DNA of 5,377 nt from Chlorobiota bacterium. GTDB lineage: Bacteria > Bacteroidota > Ignavibacteria > Kapaibacteriales > NICIL-2. Positions 1 through 5,377 of the stretch are shown one piece after another. The notes under the pieces were generated by a model. That model searched no databases. It saw only the letters and a list, made by a program, of their open reading frames with translations, and was not told the origin of the DNA. The position numbers were made by a program, and so were the translations under genes. The stretch covers positions 1 through 5,377 of the forward strand of contig RFIK01000048.1 in the NCBI GenBank assembly GCA_003695605.1. Direction: 5' to 3'. Position 1 is the first letter of the stretch, and every line of letters begins with the position of its first letter.

Positions 1-155
1 ATCACTACGTGTTCGACGAACGCCGCTACGCTCTCGTCGGGCGTCACACGTCTGCAACCTTCCAACTCGGACGTCGCATCCGCGTTCGGCTCGAACAGGT
101 GCACCCTGGACGTCGGCACATTGACTTTCGCTACATCGGTACATCGACAACCTAA
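1..155 (+). CDS. rnr: RNase R-like 3'-5' exoribonuclease, C-terminal end only
   Basis: Only the last 51 codons are present, read in the frame that starts at base 3 and ending at TAA 153-155; the 5' part lies outside the window. The peptide begins HYVFDERRYALVGRHTSA and continues with FQLGRRIRVRLEQV and RRHIDFRYIG. This matches the end of the C-terminal S1 RNA-binding domain of RNase R/VacB-family enzymes, where a 'Y.FDE....L.G..T...F.LG..I.V....V....R.IDF' pattern is typical. RNase R degrades structured RNA processively from the 3' end in the cytoplasm, and its S1 domain helps hold the substrate. There is no lysine-rich tail like the one in E. coli RNase R. The catalytic RNB domain cannot be seen, so the call rests on the S1 end alone; another S1-domain protein is possible. 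The gene ends 14 bases before cysS, which suggests co-transcription. Confidence 0.75.
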   Translation, partial: HYVFDERRYALVGRHTSATFQLGRRIRVRLEQVHPGRRHIDFRYIGTSTT

Positions 156-169
156 GAGAGCAGACTCGA

Positions 170-1627
170 ATGGAGATTCGGCTTTACAACACACTCTCAC
201 GCACAGTCGAACGCTTCGAACCGCTTCAGCCAGGGCTGGTGCGGATGTATTCATGCGGTCCGACGGTGTACAATCACGTGCACATCGGGAACTTGCGAGC
301 ATTTCTCTGCGCTGATCTGCTCCAGCGCGTTTTGAGGTATGTCGGTGGATGGTCGGTTCGCTGGGTGATGAACATCACCGACATTGACGACAAAACAATT
401 CGCGATAGTCAGCCGGGAAGCCCTGCGTGGAAACCAGACCGCATGGGGGAGCAGACCGATGATCCGCGGGAAAATCTCCGCCGTCTGACGCGCTACTACG
501 AAGAGGTGTTCGTGCATGACATTGCCGCAATCGGGATTCGCCGAGAGCATTTCTCCGCGATGCCACGCGCAACCGACTATCTCCCCGCGATGATGGAGCT
601 TATCCGGCGTATCTGGCGAAATGGCTATGCCTACGTCGCCGGTGGCAGCGTGTACTTCGACCTTTCGGCCTGGATCAAGGAGCACCCGTATGGCCTGCTG
701 TTCGCAGTTGATTTACAGAATCTCATCGCTGGTGCACGTATTGATGCCGATCAGTACGAACGGGAAGAAGTCTCGGACTTTGTGCTCTGGAAAGGGCGCA
801 AGGAGGGAGAACCTGCCTGGGAGCTTACACTCGATGATGGTACGGTCCTGCCGGGTCGCCCAGGGTGGCATATCGAATGCTCAGCAATGGGGCATGAACT
901 GCTTGGGTTGCCGTTCGACATACACACCGGCGGTGTGGATTTGCGTTTCCCGCACCATGAAGACGAAATTGCACAAAGTGCAGCAGGCTACGGTTCTGAT
1001 ACAGCGCGGTTTTGGGTGCACAATGAGTTCCTCGAAGTCGAAGGGCAGAAGATGAGTAAATCCTTGGGCAATTTCTACACGCTCGATGATCTGGTTGCCC
1101 GTGGGCTCGATCCGCTCGATGTTCGGTATGCGATGCTCGGTGCGCACTACCAATCGGTGTACAACTTCACGTTCGAGGGTGTGGCGGCGGCGCGTCGTGC
1201 ACGCCGCCGTGTGCAGGAGTACATCTACCAGCTTTTCGAGCGTGGCGGCAACCGATCGTGCGACGTTGAGTCGCTCCATCGAGAGGTCTTCGGTCACCTT
1301 GCCGATAATCTACACACACCGAAAGCACTAGCTGCGCTCTTTACGTTCATCGGCGAACATCCTGCCGCCGAGCTTGATCGTGACCGTCGCACCGCGCTGC
1401 GTGAATTTTTCACGGTGCTCAACGAGATTATCGGCGTCTGGGAAATCCGCGAGCGTCCGCCACTGGTGATTCCACCCGATGTGGCGCAACTTGCCGCCGA
1501 GCGCTGGCAAGCACGTCTCGAGCGAGATTTTGCGCGTGCAGATCAAATTCGCCAGGAGATTGCCCGCCGCGGCTACGCCGTGCGTGACCGCAGCGATGGG
1601 TACGATGTCGTTCCACTCGAAGAGTAG
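170..1627 (+). CDS. cysS: Cysteine--tRNA ligase (cysteinyl-tRNA synthetase)
   Basis: A 485-residue class I aminoacyl-tRNA synthetase that charges tRNA-Cys with cysteine using ATP in the cytoplasm. The N-terminus (MEIRLYNTLSRT) aligns with the usual family start, supporting ATG 170. The HIGH-type motif is HIGN at residues 38-41, just after CGPTVYNHV, and KMSKS is at 294-298. The catalytic zinc ligands are all visible: C29, C237 (in WHIECSAMG), H262 and E266 (in FPHHEDE), with the same C-to-H-to-E spacing as E. coli C209/H234/E238. The C-terminal helical region ends with FARADQIRQEIARRGYAVRD, the usual CysRS tail. E. coli CysRS is 461 residues; much of the extra length is an insertion at about residues 80-100, after the conserved NITDIDDK. 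Only a weak purine run (AAGAGAG, 154-160) precedes the start. The gene lies between the rnr end and a DUF2520 gene, both close enough for one operon. Confidence 0.97.
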   Translation: MEIRLYNTLSRTVERFEPLQPGLVRMYSCGPTVYNHVHIGNLRAFLCADLLQRVLRYVGGWSVRWVMNITDIDDKTIRDSQPGSPAWKPDRMGEQTDDPRENLRRLTRYYEEVFVHDIAAIGIRREHFSAMPRATDYLPAMMELIRRIWRNGYAYVAGGSVYFDLSAWIKEHPYGLLFAVDLQNLIAGARIDADQYEREEVSDFVLWKGRKEGEPAWELTLDDGTVLPGRPGWHIECSAMGHELLGLPFDIHTGGVDLRFPHHEDEIAQSAAGYGSDTARFWVHNEFLEVEGQKMSKSLGNFYTLDDLVARGLDPLDVRYAMLGAHYQSVYNFTFEGVAAARRARRRVQEYIYQLFERGGNRSCDVESLHREVFGHLADNLHTPKALAALFTFIGEHPAAELDRDRRTALREFFTVLNEIIGVWEIRERPPLVIPPDVAQLAAERWQARLERDFARADQIRQEIARRGYAVRDRSDGYDVVPLEE

Positions 1628-1630
1628 GTG
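1626..1630 (+). promoter_or_regulatory. Ribosome binding site deciding a GTG start
   Basis: AGGTG overlaps the cysS stop codon (TAG 1625-1627) and lies 5 bases before GTG 1636. It is the best Shine-Dalgarno-like match near this start and supports GTG 1636 as the initiation codon of the DUF2520 gene. Its overlap with the cysS stop suggests that translation of the two genes could be coupled. Confidence 0.5.
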
Positions 1631-1635
1631 CTGCG

Positions 1636-2562
1636 GTGTCGTCGCTCGAATCGCTGCAGATTGCACCGTCGGTTGGGGCGCTTCCGTTCCGCATTGGCAT
1701 TGTCGGCGGGGGGCGGGTCGGTGGAGCGATCGCTCGAGCGCTTGCACCGAATGTTGCATGGATTGTTGCTCGGTCGCCCCAGCGACGCTGGCAGCTCCGT
1801 CGCTGGCTGGAGTGGACGCCAATTGTTGGGACGCTCGAGGAAATCGCTGTACTGCCCCAAGCGCTCATTCTCGCCGTACCCGATAGTGCGCTTGCTTCCA
1901 TTGCTGTGGATCTCGCACGGCGTTTCGGCCGACAGCTCGAGGGCGTTTTGGTCGTGCACTGTTCGGGAGTGCTCACCCGCTCGGCCATCGCGCCAGTGGA
2001 ATCGTTCGGTGGCAATGCTGCTGCTGCGCATCCATTCACGATGATCCCCGAGCCTGATCCGATGTGGCTCTACGGTGCAGCGTGGGGTGTCGAAGCGACG
2101 GAAGTTGCCCGCGAGCAGATTGAACATCTCATTTCTGCACTCGGTGGAATCCCATACTGGTTGGGAGAAGTTTGCCCGCAGCGGAAAGCGCTCTATCACC
2201 TCGCAGCTGTGCTTGCGTCGAATGTGACGACGGCAGCGATAGCAGCAGCTCTCCGTGCCGCAAGAGCAGCAGCAATACCTGCGGAGCTGTTTCTGCCGCC
2301 GATTTTGCGAGCAACGATTGAAAGTGCGATTGCGTCACTGCGGCAGGGTACGACGATTGCGCGGACAGGTCCGCTTGAGCGCGGCGACGTTGAAACGATC
2401 GAACGCCATCTGGCTGCGCTCGAGGTCTATCCATCCCTGCAGCAGCAGTACTGTGCCTTCCTCCGTGCGATGCTCAGTGAGCGGGACCATGGGCCCAGAG
2501 CACTTGCTTTGCTCCTACACCGCTACTGCTCAGCGTTTGGGGCGGAGGTGTTCCATCGGTAA
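1636..2562 (+). CDS. Rossmann-like and DUF2520 domain-containing protein
   Basis: A 308-residue protein resembling the NAD(P)-binding Rossmann-like/DUF2520 family, which is distantly related to F420-dependent NADP reductases and pyrroline-5-carboxylate reductases. The dinucleotide-binding glycine motif is RIGIVGGGRVGGAIARAL (GGGRVG at residues 24-29). Family-like blocks follow: VVHCSGVLT, AAAHPFTMIP (H132-P133), then a helical C-terminal half with VLASNVTTAAIAAAL and the signature TGPLERGD at 244-251, with H258 of the following ERHLAAL. The length is close to the usual roughly 250-300 residues. No substrate or reaction is established for the family, so none is assigned. About 17 residues precede the first beta strand, and no later start has a better ribosome site. 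Two further GTG or ATG codons inside the glycine-motif region would delete the cofactor site. The gene follows cysS by 8 bases and is probably co-transcribed with it; I know of no functional reason for the pairing. Confidence 0.9.
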   Translation: MSSLESLQIAPSVGALPFRIGIVGGGRVGGAIARALAPNVAWIVARSPQRRWQLRRWLEWTPIVGTLEEIAVLPQALILAVPDSALASIAVDLARRFGRQLEGVLVVHCSGVLTRSAIAPVESFGGNAAAAHPFTMIPEPDPMWLYGAAWGVEATEVAREQIEHLISALGGIPYWLGEVCPQRKALYHLAAVLASNVTTAAIAAALRAARAAAIPAELFLPPILRATIESAIASLRQGTTIARTGPLERGDVETIERHLAALEVYPSLQQQYCAFLRAMLSERDHGPRALALLLHRYCSAFGAEVFHR

Positions 2563-2585
2563 CTGTTCCTTCTGGGAATCATCCG

Positions 2586-2599
2586 CTCCACAAGTGGAG
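2586..2599 (+). other. Small inverted repeat, possible 3' end of the cysS-DUF2520 transcript
   Basis: CTCCAC and GTGGAG form an inverted repeat 24 bases after the DUF2520 stop. With only two bases between the full arms, the realistic stem is five pairs with a CAAG loop. No T-run follows, so it is not a standard intrinsic terminator. It could mark a transcript end before the tRNA promoter or be chance. Confidence 0.25.
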
Positions 2600-2649
2600 G
2601 ACCACCCCAAAGACACGTATGCGTTATGCGATGGTCGAGCGAAATGCCG

Positions 2650-2657
2650 TATATTTG
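2650..2657 (+). promoter_or_regulatory. Bacteroidota-type -7 promoter box for the tRNA-Gln gene
   Basis: TATATTTG is an exact match to the TAnnTTTG -7 element known for the primary sigma factor of Bacteroidota. It sits 30 bases before the first base of tRNA-Gln, so a transcript starting about seven bases downstream would carry a short leader of roughly 20-25 bases. The usual upstream TTG-type -33 element is weak here: the best candidate is TTATG at 2624-2628, about 21 bases upstream. I saw no other exact TAnnTTTG on the + strand in the remaining intergenic gaps. Placement directly ahead of a stable RNA gene makes it the most credible promoter in the window, although it is a short motif. Confidence 0.55.
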
Positions 2658-2687
2658 CGGCCCGAAACGAGCAATCACAACTGTGGT

Positions 2688-2759
2688 TGGGGCGTCGCCA
2701 AGTGGCAAGGCAGCGGACTTTGGATCCGCCATTCGTTGGTTCGAATCCAGCCGCCCCAG
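2688..2759 (+). tRNA. tRNA-Gln, anticodon UUG
   Basis: A complete 72-base cloverleaf can be drawn. The acceptor stem is TGGGGCG (2688-2694) with CGCCCCA (2752-2758), seven pairs. The D arm is GCC/GGC (2697-2699, 2709-2711) around AAGTGGCAA. The anticodon stem is GCGGA/TCCGC around loop CTTTGGA (2718-2724), giving anticodon TTG at 2720-2722, which reads CAA. The T arm is GTTGG/CCAGC around TTCGAAT (2740-2746), with one G-T pair. The U1-A72 pair and discriminator G73 (2759) agree with glutamine tRNAs, in which the weak first pair is an identity element. The 3' CCA is not encoded, since CGA follows, so it must be added by CCA-adding enzyme. A promoter-like TATATTTG lies 30 bases upstream and a hairpin starts 4 bases downstream. 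Confidence 0.97.
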
Positions 2760-2762
2760 CGA

Positions 2763-2781
2763 ATGCTGGCTTTGCCAGCAT
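2763..2781 (+). terminator. Perfect 8-bp hairpin directly after tRNA-Gln, possible terminator or processing site
   Basis: ATGCTGGC (2763-2770) and GCCAGCAT (2774-2781) pair fully around a TTT loop, three bases after the tRNA discriminator base. The stem is GC-rich, but AGGTCACC follows instead of a T-run, so efficient intrinsic termination is doubtful. It may be a partial terminator, a barrier protecting the tRNA precursor end, or part of the leader of a tRNA-prs transcript. The hairpin is certain as sequence; its role is inferred. Confidence 0.45.
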
Positions 2782-2846
2782 AGGTCACCGTGCGGCATTC
2801 TGCCGAGCACCAGCGGTTCTCTCCAGGAGCACTTTTTCGAGTATCC

Positions 2847-3839
2847 ATGATTGAGTCGTCGCCGCTTGTGGGATTGCACCCCTTGCATGAAGGCATCGTT
2901 CCCGCCGAGATCAAAATCGTTGCTGGTCGGTCGCATCCAGAGCTTGCAGCGCGCGTTGCACGGGCAGCTGGATTAGAGCTGGCACGCGTTACGATCCGCA
3001 ACTTCAGCGATGGCGAAATCTGGGTCAAGTACGAAGAGAATATCCGCGGGGTTGATTTGTTCATCATTCAATCCACCTACGCTCCAGCGGACAACCTCCT
3101 GGAGTTACTCATCTTGATAGATGCAGCGCGGCGAGCATCAGCTTCCCGAATTACCGCAGTCATACCGTATTTCGGCTATGCACGGCAAGATCGGAAAGAC
3201 CAGCCGCGCGTCTCGATTACAGCGAAGCTCGTTGCCAACATTCTCACCGTTGCAGGTGCCGATCGTGTCATTACAATTGACCTGCACACGCCGCAGCTCC
3301 AAGGGTTCTTTGATATTCCGCTCGACCATCTCTACGCTTCGCGCGTGCTGCTCCCGGTTCTCGAGCAGGAACAGCTCGACCGTTTGGCGGTAGCTGCCCC
3401 CGACGTTGGCGGAGCGAAAACTGCACGCGCGTATGCGAAGCGACTCCACGCGGACCTGGTACTCGTGGACAAACGCCGCCCAGCGCCGAATGTGAGTGAA
3501 ATCATGACAGTTATCGGGGACGTCGAGGGTAAGGACGTTATCATCGTTGATGATTTGATTGATACGGGCGGAACATTCGTCAGCTGCGCGCGCACTTTGA
3601 AGGCGCATGGAGCACGCACAATCATCGGTGCATGTACGCACCCAGTTTTCTCTGGTCACGCACTCGATGCAATCGAGGAATGCGACGACATCGAGCGTGT
3701 CTATGTGACCGACACGATTCCGCTCCGGCATCAATCGTCGAAGATTCGCGTCGTCTCGGTTGCAGAAATGCTCGCAGAAGCAATTCTGCGGACGCATCGG
3801 AACGAATCAATATCATCGCTGTTCGACATCATTCGGTAG
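2847..3839 (+). CDS. prs: Ribose-phosphate pyrophosphokinase (PRPP synthetase)
   Basis: A 330-residue class I PRPP synthetase that transfers pyrophosphate from ATP to ribose-5-phosphate, supplying PRPP for purine, pyrimidine, NAD, histidine and tryptophan synthesis. Landmarks include FSDGEIWVKYEENIRG, the flexible ATP-loop segment YFGYARQDRK with R113-Q114-D115-R116, catalytic-site DLHTPQLQGFF with H147, DKRRPAPN, and the PRPP/ribose-phosphate loop DDLIDTGGT at 235-243. The end, MLAEAILRTHRNESISSLF, matches family C-termini. E. coli Prs has 315 residues; the difference is mostly about 17 extra residues at the N-terminus. ATG 2847 was chosen: the frame stays open back to GTG 2790, but that start would add 19 residues unlike the family and would begin beside the tRNA hairpin. 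AGGAG at 2825-2829 is 17 bases from the ATG, further than usual. L25 follows after 25 bases, a conserved pairing. Transcription may come from the tRNA promoter, as I see no separate one. Confidence 0.97.
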   Translation: MIESSPLVGLHPLHEGIVPAEIKIVAGRSHPELAARVARAAGLELARVTIRNFSDGEIWVKYEENIRGVDLFIIQSTYAPADNLLELLILIDAARRASASRITAVIPYFGYARQDRKDQPRVSITAKLVANILTVAGADRVITIDLHTPQLQGFFDIPLDHLYASRVLLPVLEQEQLDRLAVAAPDVGGAKTARAYAKRLHADLVLVDKRRPAPNVSEIMTVIGDVEGKDVIIVDDLIDTGGTFVSCARTLKAHGARTIIGACTHPVFSGHALDAIEECDDIERVYVTDTIPLRHQSSKIRVVSVAEMLAEAILRTHRNESISSLFDIIR

Positions 3840-3864
3840 GTATCACCACACTCGAAACTGTGCA

Positions 3865-4494
3865 ATGAGCGACTTTGTCCTCACCGCGACACTGCGCCCA
3901 ACTGGCAAACAGGCTGCAAAACACGTGCGTCGGCGTGGCTTGGTCCCTGGCATATTCTACACGCCCGGCGCTGAGCCAATCCCCATCGCTGTCAAGCCGC
4001 TTGCATTGCGGCCATTAGTCTACACTCGGGAGACGCACTTGGTGCAACTTCGCATCGAAGACACACAAGCATCCTACGCGTGCATCCTGAAAGACGTCGC
4101 GTTCGATCCGGTCACCGATGCAATTACGCATGTTGACTTCTACGGCATCAGCGCCGACCGTGCATCGGAGTTCGAGGTCCCTGTTCAATTGGTTGGGACA
4201 CCGGTTGGCGTCCACGAACAAGGTGGGTTGCTCGAGCAATTGGTGCATAAGCTTACCGTCGTCTGCAAGCCTGCTGATCTTCCCGAGCACATCGAGGTAG
4301 ATGTCTCCGGTTTGCGGATCGGTCACTCCGTGCACGTCGGCGATCTATCGTTGCCGGGGATTACTTTCCGACATGCTCCCGATGTGGCAATTGCAGCGGT
4401 GATTGCAAAGCGTGTCTCCGAAGAAACGCCGACGGAAGCATCACTGACTGAACCAGAATTGGTCGCGCAGAAAGGTAAGAAGGCTGAGGAGTAG
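3865..4494 (+). CDS. rplY: 50S ribosomal protein L25 (Ctc/TL5 two-domain form)
   Basis: A 209-residue protein of the long L25/TL5/Ctc type, which binds 5S rRNA in the large ribosomal subunit. The N-terminal L25 domain (about residues 3-93) shows LTATLRPTGKQAAKHVRRRGLVPGIFY, with the basic run R22-R24, and ends in the family block DPVTDAITHVDFY (HVDFY at 89-93). The C-terminal beta-rich TL5 domain (about 98-188) contains VPVQLVGTPVGVHEQGGLLEQLVHKLTVVCKPADLPEHIEVDVSGLRIGHSVHVGDL, typical of that fold. A variable acidic and lysine-rich tail closes the protein. ATG 3865 is chosen because MSDFVLTATLR aligns with family starts; reading back to ATG 3760 would add 35 residues that overlap the prs end in another frame. 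No clear Shine-Dalgarno lies just upstream; GGTAGG at 3835-3840, overlapping the prs stop, is about 24 bases away. Probably co-transcribed with prs. Confidence 0.95.
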   Translation: MSDFVLTATLRPTGKQAAKHVRRRGLVPGIFYTPGAEPIPIAVKPLALRPLVYTRETHLVQLRIEDTQASYACILKDVAFDPVTDAITHVDFYGISADRASEFEVPVQLVGTPVGVHEQGGLLEQLVHKLTVVCKPADLPEHIEVDVSGLRIGHSVHVGDLSLPGITFRHAPDVAIAAVIAKRVSEETPTEASLTEPELVAQKGKKAEE

Positions 4495-4495
4495 T

Positions 4496-4520
4496 TTGCG
4501 CTCGGTGACGTCGAGTGCAA
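4496..4520 (+). terminator. Hairpin after the L25 gene, candidate end of the prs-rplY transcript
   Basis: TTGCGCTCG (4496-4504) and CGAGTGCAA (4512-4520) form a nine-pair stem with one G-T pair and a seven-base loop, beginning one base after the L25 stop codon. No T-run follows. Its position makes a 3'-end or terminator role plausible, but it lacks the canonical U-tract. The rest of the gap to 4575 shows no recognisable promoter or coding sequence. Confidence 0.4.
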
Positions 4521-4575
4521 CGACAATGCCAGCCCGTTGAGCGCAGATCATCTATCCTCTACGTATTGCGAGCAC

Positions 4576-5377
4576 ATGGTTCGGTTGCTTGCCCTTACGC
4601 TTGGCTTGCTGGTAAGCTGCCGCACTGTGCAGCACCCTCAGCAGCAATCACGGTTGGATGCACCACCAGTCCCTCCGCAGGTCGGGTTGTCCGTCGAGCG
4701 CGGTGTGCTTACGCTCGACGTTCGGTTTACAACGCTTCGCGATACAACCTCACCCCAGCATCATTTTGTTTTCGGGATCGATTCCATCATTGCTCTGCTG
4801 CAGGTACGAGGGCAGGCAAGGTTCGATACGACGTTATACCTTGCGCTCATCAATGGTACATCTGGCTTCCAAGAAAAAATCGACAGCATTGGTACCGAAG
4901 GGATTGCACATTGGACAAATCCTCTGGGGCTGCCCATTGATACGCTTCACTGCGAGATTCGCATCAGTACGCTCACGCGAAAGCAGTACGTTGTGCAGAT
5001 CGATACCGTCCTTGCACTACCGCGTGACTCGATGCCACCGTTTGTAACGGTAACCCCCTTCATTGATGCTCAAACCGATTCGAGCATTACGTTTGCTCTC
5101 CTTGCCCGTCGGAATCGTGGTGTCGGTGAGGATTACCACCCCACAAGTGAGCGCTTTCGGATTGAGATCTACGACGAGCGCGGTGTTCTCCGCTTCGCAA
5201 GTAATGCAGGGATGGATTTTCTCCAAGTACTCGCTCCTGTGGAACCTCGACGTCGGGGGGAGCTCAAGCGCTATACGTTCGAATGGCCTGGCTATGATAA
5301 CGAGGGGAATATTCTTCCCCCAGGTCGCTACACAGCAGTGCTTTCGATTGTTGCCAAGCCGTATCCGTACACAGCAC
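4576..5377 (+). CDS. Putative lipoprotein with BsuPI-like C-terminal domain, 3' end outside window
   Basis: The frame from ATG 4576 is open to the window end, giving 267 codons with no stop. The N-terminus MVRLLALTLGLLVSC looks like a short lipoprotein signal peptide: R3, a hydrophobic core, and lipobox L-V-S-C with the lipidated cysteine at C15. It is then proline- and glutamine-rich to about residue 35. Residues 36-155 look beta-rich, and I do not recognise them. Residues about 168-260 resemble the BsuPI intracellular proteinase inhibitor domain (PF12690 type): ITFALLARRN, FRIEIYDERGVLRFAS at about 194-209, then the diagnostic FEWPGYDNEGNILPPGRYTA at 235-254. An Ig-like FlgD or FlgD-like C-terminal fold has a similar 'W.G.D..G..LP.G.Y' ending and is the main alternative. 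The protein is probably anchored in a membrane facing the periplasm or surface; no function is assigned. I see no clear ribosome site. An alternative TTG at 4537 would bury the signal peptide. Confidence 0.75.
   Translation, partial: MVRLLALTLGLLVSCRTVQHPQQQSRLDAPPVPPQVGLSVERGVLTLDVRFTTLRDTTSPQHHFVFGIDSIIALLQVRGQARFDTTLYLALINGTSGFQEKIDSIGTEGIAHWTNPLGLPIDTLHCEIRISTLTRKQYVVQIDTVLALPRDSMPPFVTVTPFIDAQTDSSITFALLARRNRGVGEDYHPTSERFRIEIYDERGVLRFASNAGMDFLQVLAPVEPRRRGELKRYTFEWPGYDNEGNILPPGRYTAVLSIVAKPYPYTA

Noticed and set aside
1428..2199. Long reverse-strand open frames (over 200 codons) opposite the cysS end and DUF2520 gene
   Set aside because: They are shadows of well-supported forward genes, with arginine/serine/proline-rich translations and no family motifs.
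2790..2846. 19-residue N-terminal extension of Prs from GTG 2790
   Set aside because: It is unlike Prs N-termini, has no ribosome site and starts directly behind the tRNA hairpin. ATG 2847 already gives a slightly long family member.
2626..2850. Forward frame of 74 codons reading through the tRNA (contains GKAADFGSAIRWFESSRPS)
   Set aside because: It is a translation of the tRNA itself; this peptide type is a common artefact of tRNA genes.
2530..3067. Reverse-strand open frames across the tRNA, encoding peptides such as AAGFEPTNGGSK
   Set aside because: These are the familiar antisense translations of a tRNA gene, often misannotated as proteins. They overlap the tRNA, the end of the DUF2520 gene and the start of prs, and show no family resemblance.
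3760..3864. 35-residue N-terminal extension of L25 from ATG 3760
   Set aside because: It lies mostly inside the prs coding end in another frame and is cysteine- and basic-rich, unlike L25. MSDFVLTATLR is the natural family start.
4491..4498. TAGTTTG at the L25 stop as a promoter box for the lipoprotein gene
   Set aside because: It has only one base between TA and TTTG where the TAnnTTTG element needs two, and no upstream element is seen.
4515..5047. Two forward open frames of 129 and 141 codons after L25
   Set aside because: They overlap the open lipoprotein frame from 4576, give low-complexity Arg/Ser/Cys-rich peptides, and lack any recognisable domain.

Overview
The window looks like an ordinary stretch of a bacterial chromosome, with every recognisable gene on the + strand. 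The Prs protein (RQDRKDQPRVSITAK flexible loop, DHLYAS segment), the two-domain L25 and an exact TAnnTTTG box in front of a tRNA gene all resemble the Bacteroidota/Chlorobiota (FCB) side of the bacterial tree. That placement is an inference from memory of these families, not from a search. Base composition looks moderately GC-rich.

Layout. Positions 1-155 are the last 51 codons of an RNase R-like exoribonuclease (C-terminal S1 domain). After 14 bases comes cysS (170-1627, cysteinyl-tRNA synthetase). Eight bases later a GTG-started gene (1636-2562) encodes a Rossmann/DUF2520 protein. These three probably form one transcription unit. A 125-base gap (2563-2687) holds a small hairpin and a promoter-like box. 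It is followed by tRNA-Gln(UUG) (2688-2759), a perfect 8-bp hairpin (2763-2781), then prs (2847-3839, ribose-phosphate pyrophosphokinase) and rplY/ctc (3865-4494, ribosomal protein L25). The gap 4495-4575 opens with a 9-bp hairpin. From 4576 to the window end runs an incomplete lipoprotein gene with a BsuPI-like C-terminal domain.

Functionally the genes are mostly translation and nucleotide housekeeping: RNA turnover (RNase R), charging of tRNA-Cys (CysRS), a glutamine tRNA, PRPP supply (Prs) and a 5S rRNA-binding ribosomal protein (L25). The prs-rplY pair is a common bacterial arrangement, but the pth gene that often follows it is not the next gene here. The DUF2520 protein and the lipoprotein have no established role.

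I found no mobile element, CRISPR array, phage gene, toxin-antitoxin pair or defence system. The less ordinary signals are the tRNA/hairpin leader in front of prs, the lineage-type promoter box, a strong excess of TCGA with matching leucine-codon context, an insertion in CysRS, and the unassigned lipoprotein. I see no convincing evidence for a novel system here.
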